Shown piece by piece: positions 1-5,445 of a stretch of DNA of 5,445 bases. A model generated the notes under the pieces. The model was given only the letters and a program-made list of their open reading frames with translations. It searched no databases and was not told where the DNA came from. Both the position numbers and the translations under genes were made by a program. This DNA is from RPQK01 sp041946865. GTDB taxonomy: Bacteria > Acidobacteriota > UBA6911 > RPQK01. Positions within the stretch are counted from its first letter, which is position 1, and each line of letters starts with the position of its first letter. Location of the stretch: positions 1-5,445 of the forward strand of contig JBHGBF010000310.1 of assembly GCA_041946865.1 (NCBI GenBank), given 5' to 3'.

Positions 1-30
1 GCGCGCGAAGCCCTAAACAAAACCAGTAAC

Positions 31-56
31 GTGTAGCTAATTGCGAGACACTACAC
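31..56. repeat. 6-bp perfect inverted repeat in the kinase leader
   Basis: GTGTAG at 31-36 is the exact reverse complement of CTACAC at 51-56, with arm centres 20 bases apart (about two helical turns). A second pair overlaps it: CGAGAC at 44-49 against GTCTCG at 72-77. The spacing would suit either an operator for a dimeric regulator or a small RNA hairpin in the leader. Six-base arms arise by chance fairly often, so the functional reading is weak. Confidence 0.3.
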
Positions 57-94
57 TAGCGGCTCTGTTGGGTCTCGTCATCGTAATGCGGAAT

Positions 95-100
95 GGAGGT
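95..100 (+). promoter_or_regulatory. Ribosome binding site that sets the kinase start
   Basis: GGAGGT at 95-100 is a near-perfect Shine-Dalgarno and sits 7 bases before the ATG at 108. It overlaps the alternative ATG at 93, which has no comparable site of its own. This favours initiation at 108. Confidence 0.75.
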
Positions 101-107
101 TTCTCTA

Positions 108-1232
108 ATGCAGAGAATCGTGGCTGACGATTTCTCGGGCGCTGCGGAAGTCGCCGGCGTCGGCTTCCGGTACGGGCTTCGAGCGGCTGTGCAGCTCGAT
201 ACCCGGACCACGGCTTCCTGCGAGCTGGCTGTCTGGGACACTGATTCGCGGTCCAAGCCTCTTCCTGACGCGGTCGGTCTGGTTCAAGCGGTCCTCGACC
301 AAGGCGACTGCATCTTCAAGAAGATCGATTCAGTCCTGCGTGGCCACGTTCTCGCCGAGATCCAACCGTTCCTCCACACAGGTCGCTACTCGCGTGCTCT
401 CGTCGTTCCTTTCAACCCCGACCTGGGACGGACGATAGAAGACGGCATCTACAGGGTCAACGGCCGTCCGATCAGCCAGACGCTTTTTCGTGACGATCCC
501 GAGTACCCGGCCCTGACCTCCGACGTCTGGGCGATGCTTGGTCAGGGCGGAAGGGCGGCTCGCGTTTGCCGACTCTCGGACGCCTTGCCGGACACGGGGA
601 TCGTGATCGGTGAGGGTGCAACACATCAGGATCTCCGAGCCTGGGCCGAGCGAGTCGATCGGCACACACTCCCTGTCGGCGGAGCGCCATTTTTCGCGGC
701 CTGGCTCGAGAGCGGGGGAAGGGTGGCGCGCGGGCGTTGCTGCGCCGAAGCCGGCTCGAGAGTACTGGTCGTCTCAGGAACCGCGTCGCGAATTGTGGAC
801 TGGCGGGCTGCGCGGGGAGATGGCAACGTCCGCGTGCTACCCATGCCCGAGGCTGTGTTTGAACGGGGCTCTCCTGAGTCTTTGATGGACTGGGCGAACG
901 ACGTCGCGCAAGCTCTTCATGGCACGAATTTCGTCGTGGTCTCGGTTGGCGGTGGACGCTTGTTGGACCGGTCCCAATCGGCGCGGCTGGTGAGACATCT
1001 GGCCGAACTCGCCTCTTTTGTCCTGGCCAGGAGCAGCGTGGACCAACTGTGGCTGGAAGGAGGCGCGACGGCCTCGGCAATCATCCGCAGCATGCGCTGG
1101 GTGTCACTCGGCGTTGTCGGCGAGCTCGCGCCTGGAGTGGTGCAGTTGCGTCCGGTCTCAGGCGGTCCACTCATCACCGTTAAACCGGGCAGTTACCCCT
1201 GGCACGGGGTAAGTCAAAAAGGTGCAGACTAG
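108..1232 (+). CDS. Four-carbon acid sugar kinase family protein (DUF1537)
   Basis: A predicted cytoplasmic ATP-dependent kinase of 374 aa. Characterised members (OtnK, DtnK) phosphorylate four-carbon sugar acids such as erythronate or threonate; the substrate here cannot be read from sequence. N-terminal sugar-acid domain: ADDFSGAAE at 6-14, KKIDSVLRGH at 71-80, and NPDLGR (103-108) followed by GIYRVNGRPI and the TLFRDDPE block at 125-132. C-terminal nucleotide-binding domain: VSGTAS at 222-227, EGGATASAI at 317-325, APGV at 341-344 and KPGSY at 359-363. The order and terminal motifs are complete, so although shorter than the roughly 420 aa common in the family it does not look truncated. 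The GG[DE]T motif of many relatives reads GGAT here. Start 108 is chosen over 93 because GGAGGT lies 7 bases ahead of it. PdxA-like or aldolase partners often found beside this family are not in the window. Older databases mislabel the family as Hrp-dependent type III effectors. Confidence 0.88.
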   Translation: MQRIVADDFSGAAEVAGVGFRYGLRAAVQLDTRTTASCELAVWDTDSRSKPLPDAVGLVQAVLDQGDCIFKKIDSVLRGHVLAEIQPFLHTGRYSRALVVPFNPDLGRTIEDGIYRVNGRPISQTLFRDDPEYPALTSDVWAMLGQGGRAARVCRLSDALPDTGIVIGEGATHQDLRAWAERVDRHTLPVGGAPFFAAWLESGGRVARGRCCAEAGSRVLVVSGTASRIVDWRAARGDGNVRVLPMPEAVFERGSPESLMDWANDVAQALHGTNFVVVSVGGGRLLDRSQSARLVRHLAELASFVLARSSVDQLWLEGGATASAIIRSMRWVSLGVVGELAPGVVQLRPVSGGPLITVKPGSYPWHGVSQKGAD

Positions 1233-1233
1233 A

Positions 1234-1273
1234 ACCACGACTGCCTCGGACCCCCGTGGTGGCTTACCACCGC
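1234..1273 (+). repeat. Two overlapping, mutually exclusive hairpins after the kinase gene
   Basis: Arm ACCACG (1234-1239) can pair with CGTGGT (1255-1260) over a 15-base loop. The same GTGGT bases can instead join a 7-bp stem, 1256-1262 with 1267-1273 (GTGGTGG against CCACCGC, one G-U pair), over a CTTA tetraloop. The second stem is the more compact. No run of T follows, so this is not a canonical intrinsic terminator. It could be a 3'-end structure of the kinase message or a leader structure for the next gene. Confidence 0.35.
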
Positions 1274-1319
1274 AGCGTTCCAATCATCCCGGTTCAACCT
1301 GATGCCGCCACACATGGAG

Positions 1320-1325
1320 TATCAT
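1320..1325 (+). promoter_or_regulatory. Possible -10 element for the propeller gene
   Basis: TATCAT matches the sigma-70 -10 consensus at 5 of 6 positions and would place a transcript start near 1332, just ahead of the ribosome binding site. I find no matching -35 hexamer at 16-18 bases, so this is tentative. Confidence 0.22.
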
Positions 1326-1338
1326 GATTCGGCAAAGA

Positions 1339-1344
1339 GAGGAG
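1339..1344 (+). promoter_or_regulatory. Ribosome binding site that sets the propeller start
   Basis: GAGGAG at 1339-1344 lies in an unbroken purine run (1334-1350) and ends 6 bases before the ATG at 1351. The upstream in-frame ATG at 1324 has only GGAG (1316-1319) at a short 4-base spacing. The purine run is therefore better read as leader than as the codons RQREERE. Confidence 0.7.
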
Positions 1345-1350
1345 AGAGAG

Positions 1351-2397
1351 ATGAGACTGTCCGTTCTCCGCCAGCTTCCTGCACCAAACGCGTTTTGCAG
1401 AATGCTTGTCGCGGGAGCCACCCTCACGTTTGTCCTCGCGTGGCTACACGCACATGAAGGCCAAAGTCCGCTTGATCGCCTGCCAGCCAATGTCAGACAA
1501 ATCACAGCGTTCGGGGAGAGGGCAGTCTGGTCCCCCGACGGTTCGACGATCGCATTCGTCCACAAGACGCTCGGCGACGCTTTCGAGCATGATCTGAAGA
1601 GCGGCAAGACCACTTGCCTGACCTGCTCTTTCCCGAGCGCCGGCTATTTCCGCGTACAATACCTGCCCTCCGGCGATTACATACTCGTCGGACCTGCTCA
1701 GGTCACCGATCGGGAGAAAGCCCGTTGGGACGAATCCGAAATGTGGGTCCTCCGAAAGGATCTCGCGAAACCGCCCTTCCGTCTCAATCAACGACTGTCA
1801 GAAGGACCTGCAATCTCCAGAGTCGCGCCCAGGCTTGCCTGGGTTATCAGCGGCCGGCAGTATCCCGGCCACGTCCGGGAGGGGGTCACGGAGCTATGGA
1901 TGGCGGATGTCCGTGTCGGTGACAAGGCGGCGGAACTGGTCAACCGGCGCAAAGTTCACGAGGCGAAATGGCCTGAATGCTGGCTTGAGGCTCAGGATTT
2001 TCGGAAAAAGGACGGCGAGATTGTCTTCTCCTGCTACCAACCCGAGAAGAAATCCGAAGTCATGGGTGTCGATGTTTCCACGAGGAAAATCGTCAATTAC
2101 TCGAACTCTCCGCAAGTTTACGACGAACCGGAAGGGATTTTTCCCGACGGCGATTACACGCTGATCGAATGTGACAAGCAGAATGGTCTGGGAGACAGGG
2201 CCATTGATATTTGGAAGCTGCGGCTGGACGGGAGCGGGAAGGACCTCAAAAGAATTACCTACTTCAGCGACTTCCCGGGCTACAAGGCTTCCAACCCCGT
2301 GGTGAGCCCGGATGGCGGGAAAATGGTCTTTCAGATCGGGAAAAGCAAGGATGCTCCGGGCGTCGGGTACGGAATCCTCATAATGGATTTCGAATAG
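1351..2397 (+). CDS. Exported TolB-like beta-propeller (PD40/WD40-like) protein
   Basis: A 348-aa protein predicted to leave the cytoplasm. From the ATG at 1351 it has an arginine-containing n-region (R2, R7, R17), a hydrophobic core at about 18-33 and a plausible cleavage after A34 (WLHA/HEG). There is no lipobox. The mature part reads as a single propeller of about six blades. PD40 hallmarks SPDG occur at 61-64 in the first blade and 319-322 in the last, with looser copies between (PSGDY, FPDGDY, and WKLRLDGSG followed by KRITYF). First- and last-blade copies in register suggest the propeller closes on itself. Such proteins usually serve as periplasmic binding or scaffold modules; no catalytic motif is visible, so no reaction is assigned. 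The next gene follows after 51 bases and is also exported, so the two are probably co-transcribed. An alternative start at 1324 would add nine residues (MIRQREERE) before the signal peptide. Confidence 0.82.
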   Translation: MRLSVLRQLPAPNAFCRMLVAGATLTFVLAWLHAHEGQSPLDRLPANVRQITAFGERAVWSPDGSTIAFVHKTLGDAFEHDLKSGKTTCLTCSFPSAGYFRVQYLPSGDYILVGPAQVTDREKARWDESEMWVLRKDLAKPPFRLNQRLSEGPAISRVAPRLAWVISGRQYPGHVREGVTELWMADVRVGDKAAELVNRRKVHEAKWPECWLEAQDFRKKDGEIVFSCYQPEKKSEVMGVDVSTRKIVNYSNSPQVYDEPEGIFPDGDYTLIECDKQNGLGDRAIDIWKLRLDGSGKDLKRITYFSDFPGYKASNPVVSPDGGKMVFQIGKSKDAPGVGYGILIMDFE

Positions 2398-2448
2398 TCC
2401 CGACCTCATTCCTCGCCGCTTGTATGTTGGTTTCAGGGGAGACACCAT

Positions 2449-3459
2449 ATGTCGTCGATTGTCGAAAAGACCGCGCTCTTCGTTTTGACTCTATTCGCTG
2501 TCGCTCTCACGATCTTCGCACAGAGCCTCGTCCTTTACGGACGCTGGGAGGCAAAGGAGAGCTGGGGAAACATCGTGCTCGAGCTGAAAGCGGATGGGTC
2601 GGGCGTGCTTGACGGGGCACCCATTCGGTTCACTGTTCAGGGCAACCGGCTTTTCGTGGACGAGGAGGGCTTGCGCAACGATTACACTTTCCAGCTGACA
2701 GGGAATCGACTGGTTCTGTCGGGCGGCGATCTGGATGACCAGATGGTCTTCGAGCGCGTCGGAGGATCTCCTGCTTCGGAGGAGCCCGCCCGAGGCCTCG
2801 CGGCCCGAATAAAGGCCAAAGAGCGAAACGAAAAACTCGGGATCGTGGGAAAATGGCAGGCGGCGACCGGCTCGCAAGTCGAAATCCGTTCCGGCGGGAG
2901 CCTCACGATCGACGGTGCACCGTACCGGTATTCGGTGGAGGGGAGCACGATCACCGTCACCGGTCCTGAAGGCTCGGCCGTCGTTCCCTACACTCTGAAC
3001 GGAGACCAGCTCACCGTGACGGTCGAAGGGCAGCTCATGACGCTTCGTCGAAGCGGGAACGCAAGTGCGACCGGAGCCACCGGTCAGCCGGCGCCAGGCG
3101 GCGGCTCCCTGGCCGGCCCGCTTGGGGCTGAACTGGCGGGCAAATGGTGCTACGTGGGGACCGTGCCGGCGATCGGCGGAGGACGCGTCTCCTCCGAATG
3201 CTTCACACTTTCCCCGGACGGCACATTCGAATACTACTCGGAAGCGGCGACGAGCAGTCAGTACGGAAGCTCAGCCAGCCAGATCAACCAGGTGGGGACA
3301 TGGACGGCCACGGCGACAACGATCACCGCGAACCTGCGGGAAGGCGGGACCGTGACCTACCAGCTGGAGAAGCGCAACCATCCGAAAACCGGCGATCCGA
3401 TGCTATGCCTGGACGGCCGCTGTTTCGTGACCTACGGCCCCCGCGCCCCCTGGCGGTAG
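2449..3459 (+). CDS. Secreted protein with three G-x-W beta-rich repeats, function unknown
   Basis: I do not recognise a named family for the whole 336-aa protein. Residues 9-23 form a hydrophobic signal-peptide core with likely cleavage after A24 (TIFA/QS), so it is probably periplasmic or secreted. Three related domains follow, each opening with G-[RK]-W: 31-104, 134-202 and 231-329. The first two align closely (shared DGAP, an aromatic/basic pair, V-x-G, then a GN/GD turn leading into L-x-[LV]) and look like small lipocalin-like or META-like beta barrels. They are joined by a charged linker (105-130) and a Gly/Ala/Pro/Ser-rich linker (203-228). The third domain is longer and holds all four cysteines (C234, C251, C320, C325), suggesting two disulfides formed outside the cytoplasm. 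AGGGGA at 2435-2440 sits 8 bases before the ATG. It lies 51 bases after the propeller gene, so a shared envelope role is likely but unproven. Confidence 0.85.
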   Translation: MSSIVEKTALFVLTLFAVALTIFAQSLVLYGRWEAKESWGNIVLELKADGSGVLDGAPIRFTVQGNRLFVDEEGLRNDYTFQLTGNRLVLSGGDLDDQMVFERVGGSPASEEPARGLAARIKAKERNEKLGIVGKWQAATGSQVEIRSGGSLTIDGAPYRYSVEGSTITVTGPEGSAVVPYTLNGDQLTVTVEGQLMTLRRSGNASATGATGQPAPGGGSLAGPLGAELAGKWCYVGTVPAIGGGRVSSECFTLSPDGTFEYYSEAATSSQYGSSASQINQVGTWTATATTITANLREGGTVTYQLEKRNHPKTGDPMLCLDGRCFVTYGPRAPWR

Positions 3460-3530
3460 GCGTTCGGCGGACATCCTGACGCGCAGATTGTTAAAGCTTC
3501 CGCCTGCTTCTGCCTCGTCGCCGAGCGTTG

Positions 3531-3536
3531 TATTAT
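3531..3536 (+). promoter_or_regulatory. Possible -10 element for the oxidoreductase gene
   Basis: TATTAT matches the -10 consensus at 5 of 6 positions in a locally AT-rich patch of the 126-base spacer. It would give a leader of about 43 bases before the ATG at 3586. The -35 position is poor (TTCTGC at 3508-3513) and the upstream TG abuts the hexamer, so it is not a true extended -10. The gap before this gene suggests separate transcription from the exported pair. Confidence 0.3.
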
Positions 3537-3585
3537 CGAATGAGACCATCCCGAATTCCCCAATTCCAAAGACCAGGAGGCAGAA

Positions 3586-4266
3586 ATGAAGATCGGCATC
3601 ATTGGGGCCGGCCAGATTGGCGGCGCCCTCACACGTCGCCTGACGACGCTGGGTCACGAAGTGTTTGTGGCCAATTCACGAGGACCGGAGACGCTCAGGC
3701 ACCTCACAGCCGAGACCGGGGCGAAAGCAGTTTCGGCCAGAGAAGCCGCTCGGGCAGGAGAATTGGTGATCGTCACCATTCCGGAGGCCAAGGTCAGGAA
3801 TCTGCCGAAGGACTTGTTCGCCGGCGTCCCGCGGGACGTCGTCGTCGTGGACACCGGCAATTATTACCCGCGTGAGCGTGACGGGCGGATCGATGAGATC
3901 GAGGCAGGCATGACGGAGAGCCGGTGGGTGGCGCAACAGCTTGGCCGCCCCGTCGTCAAGGCGTTCAACAACATTTACGCTCGGCACTTGTTCGAGCGCG
4001 GGAAACCGGCAGGCAGCCCCGGCCGCATCGCCCTGCCCATCGCGGGCGACGACCCGGCCGCAAAAGCTACGGTTTCTCGAATGGTTGACCAGCTCGGATT
4101 CGATCCGGTCGATGCAGGGAGCCTGGATGAATCCTGGCGCCAACAACCAGGGACTCCCGTGTACACGGCAGATCTGGACGCCGAGGGGGTGCGCCGAGGA
4201 TTGGCCGCGGCAAAACCGGAGCGCCCGCCGGCATTTCGCGCAACACAACCAGTCCAGGCACGTTAA
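3586..4266 (+). CDS. NADP-binding oxidoreductase, F420-dependent NADP reductase-like family
   Basis: A 226-aa cytoplasmic protein with a Rossmann fold at the extreme N-terminus: MKIGIIGAGQIGG gives GxGxxG at G7, G9, G12. The second strand ends in VANSRGPE (28-35), where the Ser-Arg after the strand is the usual NADP 2'-phosphate binding pair. Further family blocks are VIVTIP (61-66), VVDTGNYY (87-94), VKAFNN (124-129), IAGDD (152-156) and QLGFDPVDAGSL (169-180). These match the PF03807 family that includes archaeal F420H2:NADP oxidoreductase and the reductase domain of STEAP proteins. Many bacterial members are annotated as F420 reductases without evidence of F420, and I see nothing that proves F420 use; the electron partner is open. 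AGGAGG at 3575-3580, 5 bases before the ATG, gives a strong start. The gene is convergent with the next one, with 70 bases between stop codons. Confidence 0.88.
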   Translation: MKIGIIGAGQIGGALTRRLTTLGHEVFVANSRGPETLRHLTAETGAKAVSAREAARAGELVIVTIPEAKVRNLPKDLFAGVPRDVVVVDTGNYYPRERDGRIDEIEAGMTESRWVAQQLGRPVVKAFNNIYARHLFERGKPAGSPGRIALPIAGDDPAAKATVSRMVDQLGFDPVDAGSLDESWRQQPGTPVYTADLDAEGVRRGLAAAKPERPPAFRATQPVQAR

Positions 4267-4336
4267 GGTCGCCGGCGTAATCCCAAACTGCCTGGATCAG
4301 TCTGATCAGAGCGCAACAGGGGAGAGGGGCTGCAGG
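4267..4336. other. Convergent intergenic spacer
   Basis: This 70-base gap separates two convergent genes, where a bidirectional terminator might be expected. It holds the 10-bp perfect palindrome TCTGATCAGA (4301-4310) and a partial copy GGATCAG just before it (4294-4300). GATCA (4295-4299) could pair with TGATC (4303-4307) in a 5-bp stem, but there is no T-run on either strand, so I do not call a terminator. Confidence 0.4.
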
Positions 4337-5332
4337 TCACGAGCGGTGATCGTGTGCCTTGGCCGGCTCGCGGGTGCTTTGCCACGCCTTCCAGGCGGCG
4401 ACCATCGCGCGGTAGTTCTCAAGGGGAACCTCGCGCTGCACGGCGTTGCTGGCGCCAAGCACGAGGCCGCCACGTCGCCCCCAGCGGGTCAGAAGGTCGG
4501 CCGTGGCGGTGTAGATGGCTTCCGGAGCGCCAGTGATGAGGAGGCCGCAGTCGACGTTCCCGCAGAGGCACAAGCCGTCGCCGACGATCTCCTTACTGCG
4601 CAGCAGGTCCATTCCCGCCACGGGATCAATGGACTGCAGCGCATCGAGCGTCGTTGCGGCGATCCTTTCGAGGTACGGCGTCAGGTTCCCGTCCGAGTGC
4701 ATAAGGCTGAACATCCCCATCGCGTGAACGCCGTCGCTCCATTGCTCCAGATATGGCAGGATGAAGCGGTCCATCTGCTGGGGGTTGAAGAAGAGGCCGG
4801 TGTTGTCCGCGATGTCGGATGCGGTCATCGCGACATCGCTTCCCGCGTCGCGAAATCTCCGTGCTCTCGCCAGGCCGGCGGCCAGGGTTCCCTGCGCAAG
4901 GGCGTCCACCTCCTCAGGCGCGTGATAGAGCCTTTCGCAAAAGTCCAGATCGTAGCACGCGGCTATCACGCCGCCGGTGTTGGCCACAAGTAACACCGAG
5001 TCCCCCGCCATCTCTCGCAGGACGGCAATCTGGCGCTCTGGATAATTGTCGGGGAGCACATAGTAGGCCAGGTCACCCGGTGCCTGCTCCCAGTATGCGC
5101 CCGGGCCCGTGACCGCCGCGAAGCCCATCTCTGCGCAGACCGACAGGATGATCTCGGCATTGCGGCGAAGCGCTGTCTCCTTGTGTGCGGCGGAGAGGCG
5201 CTCGAACTCGCGCCCCAGCACCATGTGGCGGCCGGAAGCAGCGTCCCAGGCGTGGAACTCGAGCTCCCAGAGCGGCACGCGCGCACCGGGCCGGCAGGCC
5301 AACGCAGCTCTGAAATCATCTGTCTTGCTCAT
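4337..5332 (-). CDS. Uroporphyrinogen decarboxylase-superfamily protein, probably methyltransferase-like
   Basis: A 331-aa cytoplasmic protein with the URO-D/MtaA (PF01208) TIM-barrel pattern. Landmarks: PLWELEFHAWD (20-30), DIADNTGLFFNP (173-184), HSDGN (212-216), SIDPVAGMDL (234-243), GNVDC (258-262), then GAPEAIY, GGLVLGASN (288-296) and VPLENYRAM (302-310). It is not expected to be HemE: the N-terminal arginine motif RQAGRY of true uroporphyrinogen decarboxylases is absent. The corrinoid methyltransferases MtaA/MtbA bind zinc through HxC plus a late Cys; here the first site reads H212-S-D214 and the late position falls in GASN, so both cysteines are replaced. A methyl- or decarboxylase-type reaction on an unknown substrate is the most that can be said. 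No corrinoid protein gene is nearby. The start at 5332 has no clear Shine-Dalgarno, but the conserved block begins by residue 20 and the next Met is at 37, so it is kept. Confidence 0.88.
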   Translation of the reverse strand: MSKTDDFRAALACRPGARVPLWELEFHAWDAASGRHMVLGREFERLSAAHKETALRRNAEIILSVCAEMGFAAVTGPGAYWEQAPGDLAYYVLPDNYPERQIAVLREMAGDSVLLVANTGGVIAACYDLDFCERLYHAPEEVDALAQGTLAAGLARARRFRDAGSDVAMTASDIADNTGLFFNPQQMDRFILPYLEQWSDGVHAMGMFSLMHSDGNLTPYLERIAATTLDALQSIDPVAGMDLLRSKEIVGDGLCLCGNVDCGLLITGAPEAIYTATADLLTRWGRRGGLVLGASNAVQREVPLENYRAMVAAWKAWQSTREPAKAHDHRS

Positions 5333-5368
5333 GAGAAGCTGGTCGTTGCTTTTACTCCAGACCTGACA

Positions 5369-5406
5369 GCGGTGTCTATACCGCGAAGGCGCGCAGTTGA
5401 GCGCCT
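5369..5406. repeat. Two adjacent small inverted repeats upstream of the URO-D-like gene
   Basis: GCGGT (5369-5373) pairs with ACCGC (5380-5384) over a 6-base loop. Two bases further on, AGGCGC (5387-5392) pairs with GCGCCT (5401-5406) over an 8-base loop. Both lie 37-74 bases upstream of the - strand start codon, where an operator or leader structure could sit. On the - strand the first loop carries TATAGA, a 4-of-6 match to a -10, without a -35. No function is assigned. Confidence 0.3.
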
Positions 5407-5445
5407 ACCCTGGGAAACCGTTCGGGAACAAGCCTTTCTGCCCTG

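Larger units (their letters stand above)
1..107 (+). other. Leader upstream of the sugar kinase gene
   Basis: No complete gene is visible here. In frame 1 the first 33 bases read ARE ALNKTSNV and end at a TAG at 34-36. This could be the tail of an upstream gene that starts outside the window, but eleven codons are too few to judge. The kinase frame is closed by a TAA at 84-86, so the kinase cannot start further upstream than 93. The stretch is more AT-rich around 14-60 than the genes around it, which would suit a promoter, but I find no convincing paired -35/-10 hexamers. TTGCGA at 41-46 resembles a -35 yet has no good -10 at 16-18 bases. Confidence 0.4.

Noticed and set aside
472..1080. - strand open frame of 202 codons under the kinase gene
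   Set aside because: Translation is Arg/Pro/Ser-rich without hydrophobic core pattern, as expected from the reverse of GC-rich codons.
1894..2448. - strand open frame of 184 codons under the propeller gene
   Set aside because: Antisense to the conserved propeller blades and without recognisable domain; treated as a shadow.
2211..2612. + strand frame of 133 codons bridging the propeller and repeat-protein genes
   Set aside because: It overlaps both genes in another frame and has no domain, so it is not a fusion or frameshift.
3676..4248. - strand open frame of 190 codons under the oxidoreductase gene
   Set aside because: It lies wholly antisense to a gene with strong family motifs; low-complexity translation and no ribosome binding site.
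4294..4310. Bidirectional terminator at the TCTGATCAGA palindrome
   Set aside because: The stem is at most 5 bp with a 3-base loop and there is no T-run on either side.
4338..4354. Hairpin CACGA/TCGTG at the end of the URO-D-like gene
   Set aside because: Only 5 bp, lies inside the coding region and lacks a T-run.
3941..4993. Long + strand open frame of 350 codons crossing the oxidoreductase end and the URO-D-like gene
   Set aside because: It is antisense to clear URO-D family motifs, has no domain pattern of its own and is a typical high-GC shadow frame.
1..5445. Mobile element, integrase, toxin-antitoxin, CRISPR or tRNA signals
   Set aside because: No terminal repeats with a transposase, no regularly spaced direct repeats and no cloverleaf were seen; the five genes account for nearly all of the window.

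Overview
The window is GC-rich bacterial chromosomal DNA (roughly 60% GC by eye). It holds five complete protein-coding genes, four on the + strand and one on the - strand, with no RNA gene, mobile element, CRISPR array or phage signal that I can support. Two adjacent genes encode predicted exported proteins: a TolB-like SPDG beta-propeller and a three-repeat beta-rich protein. Together with a four-carbon acid sugar kinase-like gene and a URO-D-superfamily gene, this mix is the kind seen in soil or environmental Gram-negative lineages such as Acidobacteriota. That placement is an inference from protein flavour; no marker gene is present.

Layout, left to right. 1-107: leader containing a 6-bp inverted repeat. 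108-1232 (+): four-carbon acid sugar kinase family protein (DUF1537), with the start moved to the ATG that follows a good Shine-Dalgarno. 1233-1350: spacer with two mutually exclusive hairpins and no U-tract. 1351-2397 (+): secreted six-blade-like WD40/PD40 propeller, again with the start moved to the ATG behind a strong ribosome binding site. 2449-3459 (+): secreted protein of three repeated G-x-W domains with cysteines only in the last. 3460-3585: spacer with a -10-like TATTAT. 3586-4266 (+): NADP-binding oxidoreductase of the F420-dependent NADP reductase-like family. 4267-4336: short convergent spacer. 4337-5332 (-): URO-D/MtaA-superfamily protein lacking both the porphyrin-binding arginine motif and the usual Cys zinc ligands. 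5333-5445: its upstream region with two small adjacent inverted repeats.

The genes do not form one obvious pathway. The propeller and the repeat protein are the only likely operon (51-base gap, same strand, both exported) and are the least characterised part of the window. The kinase, the oxidoreductase and the URO-D-like protein look like independent cytoplasmic metabolic genes, each with its own translation signals. I see no convincing previously undescribed system. The best leads are the exported pair and the altered active-site motifs in the kinase and the URO-D-like protein.
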